Source of the DNA: CAVVTR01 sp963751245
Lineage (GTDB): Bacteria; Acidobacteriota; Thermoanaerobaculia; Thermoanaerobaculales; Thermoanaerobaculaceae
Assembly: GCA_963751245.1 (NCBI GenBank)
Contig: CAVVTR010000001.1
Location: 62,001 to 126,000 of the forward strand
Reading direction: 5' to 3'
DNA length: 64,000 nucleotides
How positions within the stretch are numbered: position 1 is the first letter of the stretch; each line of letters opens with the position of its first letter. The notes beneath the pieces are model-generated. The model did not search any database, was not told the DNA's origin, and saw only the letters and a list, made by a program, of their open reading frames with translations. Positions 9,024 to 18,154 of the stretch are shown in pieces. The position numbers and the translations under genes are program-made.

Positions 9024-9341
9024 TCAGCGCGGCGATCGTCCCCGGGGCGTCCCGGACTCCGCCGCGGACGGCCGTGGTACGGCGCAGTCGACCTGCTCCC
9101 AGCCGCCGCGGAGGGGCGTGCTGTCGCAGTAGTTCTTGCCGGAGCTGTGGGGCGAGTTGAGGTAGGCGAGAACGTCGGCGCAGGTCACGCCGGGGTCGGG
9201 GACAACCGTGCACACCCCCGAGTACTGCGGGTTCGTGAAGCAACACGGCTCCTGCTGCTGGGCGGTCGACCCCGTCCCGCCCACCGTGGCGAGGGCCGCC
9301 ACACCGACGAGGACCGCGAGCCTTGCACGGATCGCGAGCAT
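9024..9341 (-). CDS. small exported cysteine-containing protein
   Basis: About 105 residues. A signal peptide (MLAIRARLAVLVGVAALATVGG, cleavage near TGSTAQ) is followed by a short mature part with five cysteines (CCF, VC, TC, YC, DC) and no recognisable domain. The pattern Q-E-P-C-C-F-T-N-P-Q-Y-S-G-V-C suggests a disulfide-stabilised or metal-binding secreted peptide. The start was chosen at ATG 9339-9341 because GGAGGTG lies 3 nt upstream; an ATG four codons earlier is possible. It is divergent from the GNAT-HDAC gene. I do not know the family. Confidence 0.6.
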   Translation of the reverse strand: MLAIRARLAVLVGVAALATVGGTGSTAQQQEPCCFTNPQYSGVCTVVPDPGVTCADVLAYLNSPHSSGKNYCDSTPLRGGWEQVDCAVPRPSAAESGTPRGRSPR

Positions 9342-9407
9342 GGGCACCTCCATCCGTCTGCTTCCCTCGATCGTACACCCGCCGGCTCCGGCGGCCGCCC
9401 CGGCTGC

Positions 9408-9413
9408 TACGAT
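9408..9413 (+). promoter_or_regulatory. -10-like element TACGAT upstream of the GNAT-HDAC gene
   Basis: TACGAT fits the TANNNT form and ends 24 nt before the GTG at 9438. No convincing -35 is seen. The same form at the same distance recurs before other starts in this window. Confidence 0.35.
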
Positions 9414-9437
9414 GGTCCGGCGGTGGGGAGGTGGACG

Positions 9438-11180
9438 GTGTTCCGCATCCGCAGGATCTACGATGACGTGCTGCCGGCGAACCGCGAGGCGATCGCGCAG
9501 ATCCAGGAGATCCTGCGCACCCAGTTCGCCGCCCTGTCCGAGGAGACGGTCGCGGCCCTTCCCGAGCACCTGCGCAACCCTCTGAAGTACCGGTTCCAAT
9601 CGGTGCTCTTCGTGGCGGGGAACGGGCACGGCAAGGTCGGGGGCTTCGCCCACCTCATGTACGCGCCGGACCTGCGCTTCTGCTACCTCGACTTCATCTC
9701 CGCCGGGGCCGGCGCCACCGGGCGCGGCATCGGAGGCGCGCTGTACCAGCGGGTCCGGGAGGAGGCGGCGGCCCTCGAAACCTGCGGCGTGTTCTTCGAA
9801 TGCCTCCCTGACGACCCGGCCCTCTCCCCGAACGAGGCCATCAGGAAACAGAACGTGCAGCGTCTCCGCTTCTACGAGCGCTACGGCGCGAGGCCCATTG
9901 CCGGGACGGCCTACGAGACCCCGCTCTCCCCCGGTGACGACAACCCCCCGTACCTCGTCTTCGACGACCTGGGGCTGGGCGAGCCCCTGCGCCGGGACAC
10001 CGCCCGCGCCATCGTGCGGGCCATCCTGGAGCGCAAGTACGGAGCGGTGTGCCCGGCGGGCTACATCGACATGGTCGTGGACTCGTTCCGGGACGACCCG
10101 GTCAGGCTCCGCCCGCCGCGCTACGTGGCGAAGCCCCCGGCGGCCGTGGCGACCGCGGCGGTCCCGGCGGACCGGCGCATCACCCTGGTGGTCAACGACC
10201 GCCACGAGATCCACCACGTCCGCGAGCGCGGCTACGTCGAGTCGCCGGTGCGCATCCGCGCCATCCTCAAGGAGATCGAGCGGCTCGACCTGATGTCCCC
10301 GGCGGAGCCCCGCCACTTCGCGGAGGCACACGTCACCGCGGTCCACGACACCGCGTACGTGTCCTACTTCAAGAAGATGTGCGAGCTCCTCCAGCCGGGG
10401 CGGTCGGTCTACCCCTACGTCTTCCCCGTGCGCAACGGCGCCCGCCCCCCCAAGGAGCTGGCCGTGCGCGCCGGCTACTACTGCATCGACACGTTCACTC
10501 CCCTGAACCGGAACGCCTACCTGGCCGCGAGGCGCGCCGTGGACTGCGCCCTCACCGCCGCCGCGGCGATCCTCGGGGGACAGCGGCTGGCCTACGCCCT
10601 GGTCCGTCCGCCGGGTCATCACGCCGAGTGGAGGACCTTCGGCGGGTTCTGCTACTTCAACTCCGCCGCCGCGGCGGCCCAGTGGCTCAGCGCCCACGGC
10701 CGCGTGGCGATTCTGGACGTCGACTACCACCACGGCAACGGGCAGCAGGACATCTTCTACCAGCGCCCCGACGTGCTGACCGTCTCCCTCCACGGCCACC
10801 CCCACTTCGCCTACCCGTACTTCAGCGGCTTCGAGGAGGAGCGCGGCGCGGGCGCCGGGCTCGGCTTCAACCACAACATCCCGCTCCCGGAGCACCTGGA
10901 GGGCGAACGGTACCGGGACCACCTGGGACGCGCCCTGCGCCAGGTGCAGCGCTTCAGGCCGCACTTCCTGGTCGTGTGCCTGGGCCTCGACACCGCCTCC
11001 GCGGACCCCACCGGGACCTGGAGCCTGTCGGCGGCCGACTTCGCCGAGAACGGACGCATGATCGGCGCGCTCCGGCTGCCCACCGTGGTCGTCCAGGAGG
11101 GCGGCTACAACACGCGGACCCTGGGCAACAACGCCCGCCACTTCTTCGACGGGCTGTGGCGGGGCGCCTTCGCGCCCTGA
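9438..11180 (+). CDS. GNAT acetyltransferase-histone deacetylase fusion
   Basis: A single 580-residue chain. Residues 1 to about 185 form a GNAT N-acetyltransferase: the acetyl-CoA loop is the GATGRGIGGALYQRVREEA region, and a terminal FYERYGARPI helix-strand is typical. From about residue 246 it becomes a class II histone deacetylase / acetylpolyamine amidohydrolase with all expected motifs: RPPGHHAE, DVDYHHGNGQQ (zinc Asp and His), CLGLDTASADPTGTW (second zinc Asp) and EGGYN. One protein thus has an acetyl-adding and an acetyl-removing domain. The start GTG 9438 follows GGGGAGG; longer in-frame starts upstream lie over the divergent small gene and lack a ribosome site. No signal peptide, so cytoplasmic. 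Acetylpolyamine or acetyl-lysine are both possible substrates. Confidence 0.9.
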   Translation: MFRIRRIYDDVLPANREAIAQIQEILRTQFAALSEETVAALPEHLRNPLKYRFQSVLFVAGNGHGKVGGFAHLMYAPDLRFCYLDFISAGAGATGRGIGGALYQRVREEAAALETCGVFFECLPDDPALSPNEAIRKQNVQRLRFYERYGARPIAGTAYETPLSPGDDNPPYLVFDDLGLGEPLRRDTARAIVRAILERKYGAVCPAGYIDMVVDSFRDDPVRLRPPRYVAKPPAAVATAAVPADRRITLVVNDRHEIHHVRERGYVESPVRIRAILKEIERLDLMSPAEPRHFAEAHVTAVHDTAYVSYFKKMCELLQPGRSVYPYVFPVRNGARPPKELAVRAGYYCIDTFTPLNRNAYLAARRAVDCALTAAAAILGGQRLAYALVRPPGHHAEWRTFGGFCYFNSAAAAAQWLSAHGRVAILDVDYHHGNGQQDIFYQRPDVLTVSLHGHPHFAYPYFSGFEEERGAGAGLGFNHNIPLPEHLEGERYRDHLGRALRQVQRFRPHFLVVCLGLDTASADPTGTWSLSAADFAENGRMIGALRLPTVVVQEGGYNTRTLGNNARHFFDGLWRGAFAP

Positions 11181-11183
11181 CCC

Positions 11184-12062
11184 TCAGCCGCCGTCCGGAG
11201 GCGCGTCCAGGTTCACCAGGATCTCGAGCCTCGAGCCCTCGGGGCGGACCTCGCCGAACTTCCCGGCCCAGTCCTTGAACACCAGCCGGCCGGGCGTCCG
11301 GGACACGGTCTCGATGTAGCTGTCCAGGTTCGCGGCCACGTGGTCGAAGGCGGCGCGGGCCCGCGCCGGGTCCGGATACGACGCGACGATGCGCGTGAAG
11401 CGCCCGCCGCGGCCGTCCGGGTAGTCGGCCGCCACGGCGGTGAGCGTCCCGCCGAGCTGGAGGACGTCGCCCGGCCCCAGGGTGTAGACGGTCTCCAGGG
11501 TGGCGGGCCCCCGGATCACGCGCACCGACGCCTCGTCGCGTCCCTCCGCCGGCAGCGCGTCGAGCCCCGGCACCGGACCCGGGGACGGGAGCCGCTGCGC
11601 GATGAGCCTCGCGAAGGTCACCATCGCGGAGGTGGTCGCCTCGCTGCCGTCGAAGTTCGTGAGCGTCACGTAGGTGCGGCCCCGCCACAGCTGGACCTGC
11701 CGCGGGGAGTAGGCGTGGCGGCCGGGGATGTCCGGGTGACGGGCCTCGCGGCCGCACTTGAGCAGGTAGATCCCGGCGGCGGCCAGCTCGTCCCGCATGG
11801 TGTAGACCTCCACGGCAAGGGCGCCGTCGCCCTTCCCGTAGTCCTGCACCACCAGGTCGTCGAACCCGAGCTCCAGGAACACCTCCGAGCCGCCGTTGAT
11901 GTGCCCGTACAGGTCGGCGCCGCGGAACACCATGGACGGCCGGGTCCGCCTCCACCCTCCCGCGGCGCCGTCGGAGGGGAGAACGCCGCCGTCGCGGGCG
12001 GGCGCCGCCACGGCCGGGGCGGTGACCAGCGCCGCCGCCAGGAGCGCCGCGAAGATCTTCAT
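11184..12062 (-). CDS. exported DUF6599 family protein
   Basis: A 292-residue protein with a signal peptide (MKIFAALLAAALVTAPAVAA). The diagnostic segment DLYGHINGGSEVFLELGF lies about 60 residues in, followed by the YTMRDELAAAGIYLLKCG block seen in the family. No catalytic motif is evident and no function is established. Its ATG overlaps the stop of the upstream DUF362 gene in an ATGA arrangement (12059-12062), so translation of the two is coupled and the products probably act together in the periplasm. Confidence 0.8.
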   Translation of the reverse strand: MKIFAALLAAALVTAPAVAAPARDGGVLPSDGAAGGWRRTRPSMVFRGADLYGHINGGSEVFLELGFDDLVVQDYGKGDGALAVEVYTMRDELAAAGIYLLKCGREARHPDIPGRHAYSPRQVQLWRGRTYVTLTNFDGSEATTSAMVTFARLIAQRLPSPGPVPGLDALPAEGRDEASVRVIRGPATLETVYTLGPGDVLQLGGTLTAVAADYPDGRGGRFTRIVASYPDPARARAAFDHVAANLDSYIETVSRTPGRLVFKDWAGKFGEVRPEGSRLEILVNLDAPPDGG

Positions 12063-13294
12063 GCCTTCACCGTGACGTGCTCGATCCTGGCGGGATCTGC
12101 GATTCCCAGCCCGAGCTTCTCGCCGGCCTTCAGGTACTCGGTGTACCGCGGGCTGGTGCTCACGGTGACCTTCATCTCGCGCCGCTTGGCGACGATCTGC
12201 CGGTGGCACACGGCGTCCATGGCGAAGGGGTCGGTCCCGAAGTACAGGGAGTGGTTGGGGTAGACGAACTGGGCGTTCATGTCCGGTCCGCCGTCGTACT
12301 GGGCGCGAATTCCGTCGGTGATGTTGAGCACCAGCTTGTTGCGGATCCACGGCGAGGCGAGGACGTAGGTGTTGAGCATGAAGCCGAGGGGCACGTGGAG
12401 GCGCCCCGTGTTGCACAGCGAGCCGTACCCCAGGTTCTTGGTCGCCATGGAGATCCCGCTGCCGGTGTTCTTGAACGCCGCCAGGTTGATGATCTTGGTC
12501 AGGCGCCGCGTGACGAGCTTGCCGAAGTAGGAGCGCTCCCCGTTGAAGACGTGCTGGTTGAGGTAGAACTCGTCGCTCTGGTAACCCTTCACCCCCTTGC
12601 CCTCGACCCCCTTGACGAAGAGGTACGCGTCGGGGTCGAAGCTGTCGACGCTGACGTGGCGCCCCCTGGCGTCCCGCCAGGCGTTGCCCTCGTAGTCCAT
12701 GGTCTGGAGGGCCTCCACGCGGACGGACGGATAGCGCTCCGCCGTGTAGCCCGCGTCGCGCATCATGGGCTCGAAGCGGTCCCAGACGACGATGTTCGCG
12801 GCCGGCATACCGCCGTCCACCAGCCAGCGGATCACCGCTTCCGTGAGCTCGTGGCGCGTGTTGATGAGCGGCGGCCCGACGGGGTTCACCTTGATGCCGA
12901 CCACATCGTCGGCGGTGAAGAACATGCCGAACGAGTCCTTCAGGCTGGCGCCCGTGAGCCGTGTGATGCCCTTCTCCACCATGTTCTTCACCACGGCCGC
13001 CTGGACCTCGTCCCCCACCAGCGAGGCGGGGTCGGTGACCTGGACGACGCGGCCGGGGAACGGCCCCGGAAGACCGTGGGGACCGCGGGGGACGGCCAGG
13101 AGCTCGGTCAGGTTCGTCTCGAGCTTCGGGACCGGAGTCGGCGTCGGGGTCCCCTTCGCGACCTCCTCCGCCAGCGCTCCCTGCGTCCCCATCGCCATCC
13201 CGCCCAGCACCGCGGTGCACGCTCCCACGCCGCGAACGAACTGCCGGCGGCTGACGCCCTGGACCTCCTCCATCGACCGGTACCCTCGTGCCAT
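12059..13294 (-). CDS. DUF362 domain protein with Tat signal
   Basis: A 411-residue protein. A twin-arginine motif SRRQFVRG lies near residue 15, followed by a hydrophobic stretch and an AEEVAKG mature start. The rest matches DUF362: DDVVGIKVNPVG, then VIRWLVDGG and the IVVWDRFEP segment, followed by a long region ending near YPNHSLYFGTDPFAMDAVCHR. Tat export implies folding, perhaps with a cofactor, before translocation. DUF362 proteins often sit beside ferredoxins or carry Fe-S domains, but this one shows no ferredoxin-type cysteine cluster. It is the first gene of a two-gene operon with DUF6599. Confidence 0.85.
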   Translation of the reverse strand: MARGYRSMEEVQGVSRRQFVRGVGACTAVLGGMAMGTQGALAEEVAKGTPTPTPVPKLETNLTELLAVPRGPHGLPGPFPGRVVQVTDPASLVGDEVQAAVVKNMVEKGITRLTGASLKDSFGMFFTADDVVGIKVNPVGPPLINTRHELTEAVIRWLVDGGMPAANIVVWDRFEPMMRDAGYTAERYPSVRVEALQTMDYEGNAWRDARGRHVSVDSFDPDAYLFVKGVEGKGVKGYQSDEFYLNQHVFNGERSYFGKLVTRRLTKIINLAAFKNTGSGISMATKNLGYGSLCNTGRLHVPLGFMLNTYVLASPWIRNKLVLNITDGIRAQYDGGPDMNAQFVYPNHSLYFGTDPFAMDAVCHRQIVAKRREMKVTVSTSPRYTEYLKAGEKLGLGIADPARIEHVTVKA

Positions 13295-13453
13295 CGGACC
13301 TCCTCCTTCCGGACGCGCCCGCCGGGCCGCAGCCCGCGTGACGCGACCCTTACACTACGGCATTCCGCGGCGGGGGTTGCGCCCGGGCGTGCGAGCGTAC
13401 ACTGTTCCCGCTGCCGTTCCGGCCCGCGCGCCCGAACGGCAGGACAAGCTCCT

Positions 13454-14326
13454 GTGGAAGCCACCGCCCCCTCCCGCCACCGAGAGGTGCTACCGGTCAC
13501 CGTTGTGGCCCTGGTGCTGGTGGCGCTCACCGGCGTCCTCGACTACGTGACCGGCACCGAGCTCAAGCTGGGCGTCCTGTACGCCGTGCCGGTGGTGCTG
13601 GTGGCGTGGCGCCGGAGCTTCCCGGCCGCGACGCTGGTGGCGGTGGCCGGAGCCGTCACGGCCACCACGGCGGACTGGTACGGGGGCAAGATCTTCTCCC
13701 ACGTCTACCTGCGGCTGTGGGGCGGCGTCATGGACATGACCGTGATGCTCGCCCTCGCCTGGGCGTTCCACGCCCTCAGCGCGGCGGTCCAGCGCGAGGG
13801 GCGCCTGGCCCGCACCGACGCGCTCACCGAGGTGGCCAACCGCCGCGGCTTCATCGAGGCGCTGCGCGCGGAGGCGGGACGCGCGCTGCGTTACGGCCGT
13901 CCGTTCACCGTCCTCTACATGGACGTGGACGGCTTCAAGGACGCCAACGACCGCCTCGGGCACAGCGAGGGGGATGGCCTCCTCCGTCTGGTCGGGCGCG
14001 TCATGGCCCGCGAGGTGCGCGCCACCGACACGGTGGCCCGGCTGGGCGGCGACGAGTTCGGCATCCTGCTCCCGGAGACCGACGGCCCGGCCTCCGCGGC
14101 GGTGGCGCGCAAGATCCACGCGAACCTCACCGCCGCCGCCGAGAAGGCGCGGTTCCCGGTGACGTTCAGCATCGGCGCCCTGACCTGCGACCGCGGCGAC
14201 GTCACCGTGGACGAGGTGATGCGCGGGGTGGACACCCTCCTCTACCAGGCCAAGGCCCGCGGCAAGAACACCATCTGCAGCGGCGAGCTCCCGGCCCCTG
14301 CCCTGGCGCGCTCCGCCCTGCGCTGA
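13454..14326 (+). CDS. membrane diguanylate cyclase (GGDEF)
   Basis: About 290 residues. The N-terminal third has three or four hydrophobic segments (TVVALVLVALTGVLDYV, LGVLYAVPVVLVAWRR, VMDMTVMLALAWAF) resembling a small MASE-like sensor. It is followed by a complete GGDEF domain: DALTEVANRRGF, the YMDVDGFKDANDRLGH metal site and the signature ARLGGDEFGILLPE. It should make cyclic di-GMP from GTP. No RxxD inhibitory site is present at the normal position (the residues before the signature read TDTVARLGG). The GTG start at 13454 has a weak ribosome site, so a downstream start near 13487 is possible. Confidence 0.85.
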   Translation: MEATAPSRHREVLPVTVVALVLVALTGVLDYVTGTELKLGVLYAVPVVLVAWRRSFPAATLVAVAGAVTATTADWYGGKIFSHVYLRLWGGVMDMTVMLALAWAFHALSAAVQREGRLARTDALTEVANRRGFIEALRAEAGRALRYGRPFTVLYMDVDGFKDANDRLGHSEGDGLLRLVGRVMAREVRATDTVARLGGDEFGILLPETDGPASAAVARKIHANLTAAAEKARFPVTFSIGALTCDRGDVTVDEVMRGVDTLLYQAKARGKNTICSGELPAPALARSALR

Positions 14327-14406
14327 GGAACACCCCCCCTCCCGCGGCTGTTGCCACCCAGGAGAGCACCGCTACGCTCACCACGGGCACCACCGGGAGG
14401 TCAGCC

Positions 14407-15999
14407 GTGCAGCTTCGTTCCTATGCCTTCGGCCGCAACCACTGGACCCTCGAGCCCGACCTCCGTGCGATCCTGAGCCTGTGGTGGCGGGAGGCGGCGG
14501 ACCACGAGGCGGACCTCACCCGCTTCGGCGCCCTCGCCGGCGGCCGGGCGTACGAGGTAGCCGACCACGTGGACCACTTCAGTCCGCCCTCCCTGGTCAT
14601 CCACGACCTGGACGGCGCCCGCGTGGACCGGGCCGAGCTGGCCCCCTCGCAGCGCGACCTGCTGCGGGAGCTCGCCCCCATCAACCGCCCCCCCTACGAA
14701 GGAGGCAGCTGGCACCACCACTTCGCCCAGGGGTTCCTCCTCGCGGACCCGGGTCTCTACTGCATCCTGACCATCACGAACCAGACGGCGTACGCCATCC
14801 ACAAGTACGCTCCGGAGCACGGGGAGTGGCTGCCGCGGCTTCTGTCGGGAGACGCGTGGGGCGCCACGTGGCTCACGGAGATCCACGCCGGGAGCGACCT
14901 GGGGGCCAACCGCACGGATGCGGCCAGGGACGGCGGCGTGTGGCGTCTCACCGGGGAGAAGTACTTCGCCAGCGGGGCGGGGCTCGCCGACATCGCCCTC
15001 GTCACCGCCCGGCCCCGCGGCGCCCCGGCGGGCCCCAAGGGGCTGGCCCTCTTCCTCGTCCCCCGGCTGGACCGCTCGGGCGGGCTCAACTTCACCGTCA
15101 GGCGGCTCAAGAGCAAGAGCGCCACGCGGGCGGTGCCGTCCGGCGAGGTGGAGCTCGACGGCAGCGAGGCGTGGCTGGTGGGCCGGCAGGAGGCGGGAAT
15201 CTACTACACCCTCGAAAACCTCACCGTGGCCCGTCTCGCCAACGCCGCGGCCGCCATGGGCATCGCCCGCAAGGCGCACCTGGAGGCGAGCCTCCGGACA
15301 CGGGCACGCCACGCCTTCGGCGCCCCCCTCCAGGACCACCCCCTGGTGCGCCGCGACCTCACCGACATGGCGGTCCGCACCGCCGGCGGCCTGGCCCTGA
15401 CGTTCCGCGCCGTGGAGGCGTTCGACCGCTGCTGGACCGAGCGCCCCCCCTACTCTCCCGCCTACCACCACATGCGCCTCCTCGGCCACCTCGCCAAGGG
15501 ACGCACGGCGGAGCACGCCGCCGGGACCACCCGGCTCGCAATGGAGCTGTTCGGCGGCCTCGGCTTCCTCGAGGAGGTGGCCGTGGCGCGCTGGCACCGG
15601 GAGGCGCTGATCACGCCCATCTGGGAGGGCGCCGCCAACATCCAGGCCCTGGACATGCTCGAGACCCTGGGCAGGAAGGGCGCCGCGGAGCCTTTCATGG
15701 ACGAGCTCACCCACCTCCTCGGCGAGGCGGGCACCGCCGAGGCGGCCCTGGCCCGCTCCGCGGCCGCGTCCGTCCTGTCCGGCCTGGCGTCGGCCGGGAG
15801 GCGGGAGGCGGAGTGGCTCGGCAAGGAGGCGTTGAGGACCCTGGCCGACGCCGCCCAGGTCGCCTTCCTCTATCAGCTCGCCGCCTCCGCGGGGGAGCGC
15901 TGGGCCAAGCTCGCGGCTCTGGCGGCGCGGCGCTTCCTCGGCCACGAGGAGTATCCGGCCTGGGCCCTCGACGACCGCGACGTGTGGGCCGGACCTTGA
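14407..15999 (+). CDS. acyl-CoA dehydrogenase, AidB-like subgroup
   Basis: A 530-residue flavoprotein of the acyl-CoA dehydrogenase fold. It has GATWLTEIHAGSDLGANRT and WRLTGEKYFASGAGLAD in the middle beta domain, and GGLGFLEEVAVARWHRE with ITPIWEGAANIQALD in the C-terminal helical domain. The motif ITPIWEGAANIQ marks the AidB/long-chain group, where the catalytic Glu usually lies in the E-G region. Members oxidise branched or long acyl-CoA; E. coli AidB itself binds DNA and is linked to alkylation stress. The start GTG 14407 has GGGAGGT at the right distance. Confidence 0.85.
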   Translation: MQLRSYAFGRNHWTLEPDLRAILSLWWREAADHEADLTRFGALAGGRAYEVADHVDHFSPPSLVIHDLDGARVDRAELAPSQRDLLRELAPINRPPYEGGSWHHHFAQGFLLADPGLYCILTITNQTAYAIHKYAPEHGEWLPRLLSGDAWGATWLTEIHAGSDLGANRTDAARDGGVWRLTGEKYFASGAGLADIALVTARPRGAPAGPKGLALFLVPRLDRSGGLNFTVRRLKSKSATRAVPSGEVELDGSEAWLVGRQEAGIYYTLENLTVARLANAAAAMGIARKAHLEASLRTRARHAFGAPLQDHPLVRRDLTDMAVRTAGGLALTFRAVEAFDRCWTERPPYSPAYHHMRLLGHLAKGRTAEHAAGTTRLAMELFGGLGFLEEVAVARWHREALITPIWEGAANIQALDMLETLGRKGAAEPFMDELTHLLGEAGTAEAALARSAAASVLSGLASAGRREAEWLGKEALRTLADAAQVAFLYQLAASAGERWAKLAALAARRFLGHEEYPAWALDDRDVWAGP

Positions 16000-16030
16000 G
16001 GCCGCCGGCGCGCTGTGCTGCAATGCGACG

Positions 16031-16621
16031 GTGTCCCGCACCGCCAGCGCCAATGGAGGATCCCTGCGGCCGTGGCTCCGCCTCGGCGTCGCCGTGCTCC
16101 TCGCCTGGGGCACGCTGCACCTGCTGTTCAGGCCGGCGGCGGGCACGGTGATGGACCTCGTCGACCTGCCCTTCCACGAGGCCGGCCACGTGTTTCTGTC
16201 TCCCTTCGGGTCGACCCTGCACATCCTCGGCGGGACGCTGATGCAGCTCGCGGTGCCGGCGCTCCTCGTGTGGACCTTCCTGGCGCGCCGGCGCGACCCG
16301 TTCGCCGCGGCGGCGTGCCTGTGGTGGCTGGGCCAGAGCCTGGTGAACGTATCCGTGTACATGGCCGACGCCCGCGAGCTCGCCCTGCCGCTGGTGGGGG
16401 GCGGCGAGCACGACTGGAACGAGCTCTTCTTTCGCTTCGGGCTGCTCACCGAGCCGTCGGTGCGGGCGGTCTCCGGGGCCACGCGTGCCGCCGGTGCGGT
16501 GGTGGCCCTGACGGGGCTCGGCTGGGCCGGGGCGTTCCTGCTTCCGGCGGGGCTCCGCCGCGGCGTGAGCCGGGCGCTGGGGCGCCGTTCACCGGCCCTC
16601 GGGAGCTTGCTGGAGGATTGA
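16031..16621 (+). CDS. integral membrane protein with HEAGH motif
   Basis: A 196-residue protein with about five hydrophobic segments. Just after the first helix it contains LPFHEAGHVFLSPFG, an HExxH zinc-site motif followed by a hydrophobic stretch as in site-2-type intramembrane metalloproteases. The rest lacks the usual distal (N/L)-D-G motif of the M50 family, so it may be a diverged or catalytically inert relative. A conserved-looking NVSVYMADARELALPL segment follows. The GTG start has no clear ribosome site. Unknown function. Confidence 0.6.
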   Translation: MSRTASANGGSLRPWLRLGVAVLLAWGTLHLLFRPAAGTVMDLVDLPFHEAGHVFLSPFGSTLHILGGTLMQLAVPALLVWTFLARRRDPFAAAACLWWLGQSLVNVSVYMADARELALPLVGGGEHDWNELFFRFGLLTEPSVRAVSGATRAAGAVVALTGLGWAGAFLLPAGLRRGVSRALGRRSPALGSLLED

Positions 16622-16687
16622 GCGGCGCCGGCGGAGGACGAGGATCCGGCGGTCCGGGCGAGAGGGCCGCTGCCGGGGGGAGATACG

Positions 16688-18136
16688 ATGCGGAGCACCA
16701 AGATCCTGGCCACCCTGGGCCCCGCCACCGATGCGGGCTCGGTCCTCGAGTCGATGATCGCCGCGGGCGTGGACGCGGTGCGCCTGAACTTCTCCCACGG
16801 CACCCACGAGGAGCACCGGCGACGGTGTGACCGCGCCCGTGAAGCGGCTCGCCGGCTGGGTCGTCCGCTGGCGGTGCTCGCCGACCTGCAGGGGCCCAAG
16901 ATCCGCCTCGGGCTTCTGCAAGGGGGGAGCGCCGAGCTGACCGAGGGCGGCGAGGTCGTCCTGACGCCCTCCGGCGAGCCGGGCTCGGCGCTCCGGCTCC
17001 CCGTCGACTGGCCCGCGCTCGCCGACCACGTCGGCGAGGGGGACCGCATCCTCCTGGCCGACGGCCGCGTCCGCCTCGAGGTCCTGGACCGCCGGGGCGG
17101 CGAGGTGCGGGCTCGGGTGCGGGTGGGTGGCCGGCTCCACGACCGGGCCTCGGTGAACCTCCCGGGGGCGGACCTGCCCCTCGCGCCCCTCACCGAGCGC
17201 GACCTCGACGACCTCCGCTTCGCCGTGGAGACCCTCGACGTCGACTACGTGGCGCTCTCGTTCGTGCGCCGGGGCGCCGACGTCGCCGGCCTCAAGGAGC
17301 GCCTGGCGGCGCAGGGCCGGCCGGTGAGCGTCGTCGCGAAGATCGAGCGTCCCGAGGCGGTGGAGCGGATCGACGAGATCATCGGCGCTCTCGAGCTGGG
17401 CGACGGCCTCATGGTGGCCCGCGGTGACCTGGGCGTCGAGTGCGAGATCCACCGGGTCCCCGCCATCCAGAAGTCGCTGCTCCGCCGTGCCGACGCCGCG
17501 GGCATCGTGTGCATCACGGCCACCCAGATGCTCGAGTCCATGATGACCGTGCCCATGCCGTCCCGGGCGGAGGCCTCCGACATCTTCAACGCGATCCTCG
17601 ACGGCACCGACGTCGTCATGCTCAGCGGCGAGACGGCCGCGGGGCGCTACCCGGTGGCGGCGGTGGAGACGATGACGGCCATCATCGGCGAGGCGGAGGC
17701 GTGGATGGCGCGGGAGCCTGAACGCCGGGCACGGGCCGACTTCCACGACGAGACGTTCGAGCTCGCCGTGTGCCGCGCCGCCACCCACGCCGCCGACGAC
17801 ACCGACGCCCGCGCCGTGGTGGCGCTCACGCGCTCCGGGCGCACGGCCCTGCTGCTGAGCAAGGTGGCACTCCCCGCACAGCCGCCCATCTTCGCGCTCA
17901 CCGCGGAGCCGGGGACCCGGACCAGGATGGCGCTCTACTGCGGAGTGCACCCGATCCTCATCGGCGAGAACGTGGAAGCACCCGCGGCCTTGTGGCACGC
18001 CGCCGACGAGGCGCTCACCGGCACGGGCACGCTGCAGCGCGGCGACACGGTGGTCTTCGTTTCTGGCTTCAGCCTCGCCCGCGGCGCCACCAACGTGTGC
18101 AAGATCGTCCGCCTCGGCCGTCACGAGCTCTACTGA
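16688..18136 (+). CDS. pyk: pyruvate kinase
   Basis: A 482-residue enzyme that converts phosphoenolpyruvate and ADP to pyruvate and ATP in glycolysis. The N-terminal TKILATLGPATDAGS and VRLNFSHGTHEEH, the active-site Lys in VVAKIERPEA, the metal-site VARGDLGVE and the MLSGETAAGRYP segment are all intact. The C-terminal domain ends normally (TNVCKIVRLG). GGGGGGAGATACG precedes the ATG. It is likely monocistronic. With the PpsR-type regulator at 56113-56922 it bears on the PEP/pyruvate node. Confidence 0.95.
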   Translation: MRSTKILATLGPATDAGSVLESMIAAGVDAVRLNFSHGTHEEHRRRCDRAREAARRLGRPLAVLADLQGPKIRLGLLQGGSAELTEGGEVVLTPSGEPGSALRLPVDWPALADHVGEGDRILLADGRVRLEVLDRRGGEVRARVRVGGRLHDRASVNLPGADLPLAPLTERDLDDLRFAVETLDVDYVALSFVRRGADVAGLKERLAAQGRPVSVVAKIERPEAVERIDEIIGALELGDGLMVARGDLGVECEIHRVPAIQKSLLRRADAAGIVCITATQMLESMMTVPMPSRAEASDIFNAILDGTDVVMLSGETAAGRYPVAAVETMTAIIGEAEAWMAREPERRARADFHDETFELAVCRAATHAADDTDARAVVALTRSGRTALLLSKVALPAQPPIFALTAEPGTRTRMALYCGVHPILIGENVEAPAALWHAADEALTGTGTLQRGDTVVFVSGFSLARGATNVCKIVRLGRHELY

Positions 18137-18154
18137 CGGCACCGCGGCGCGGCG

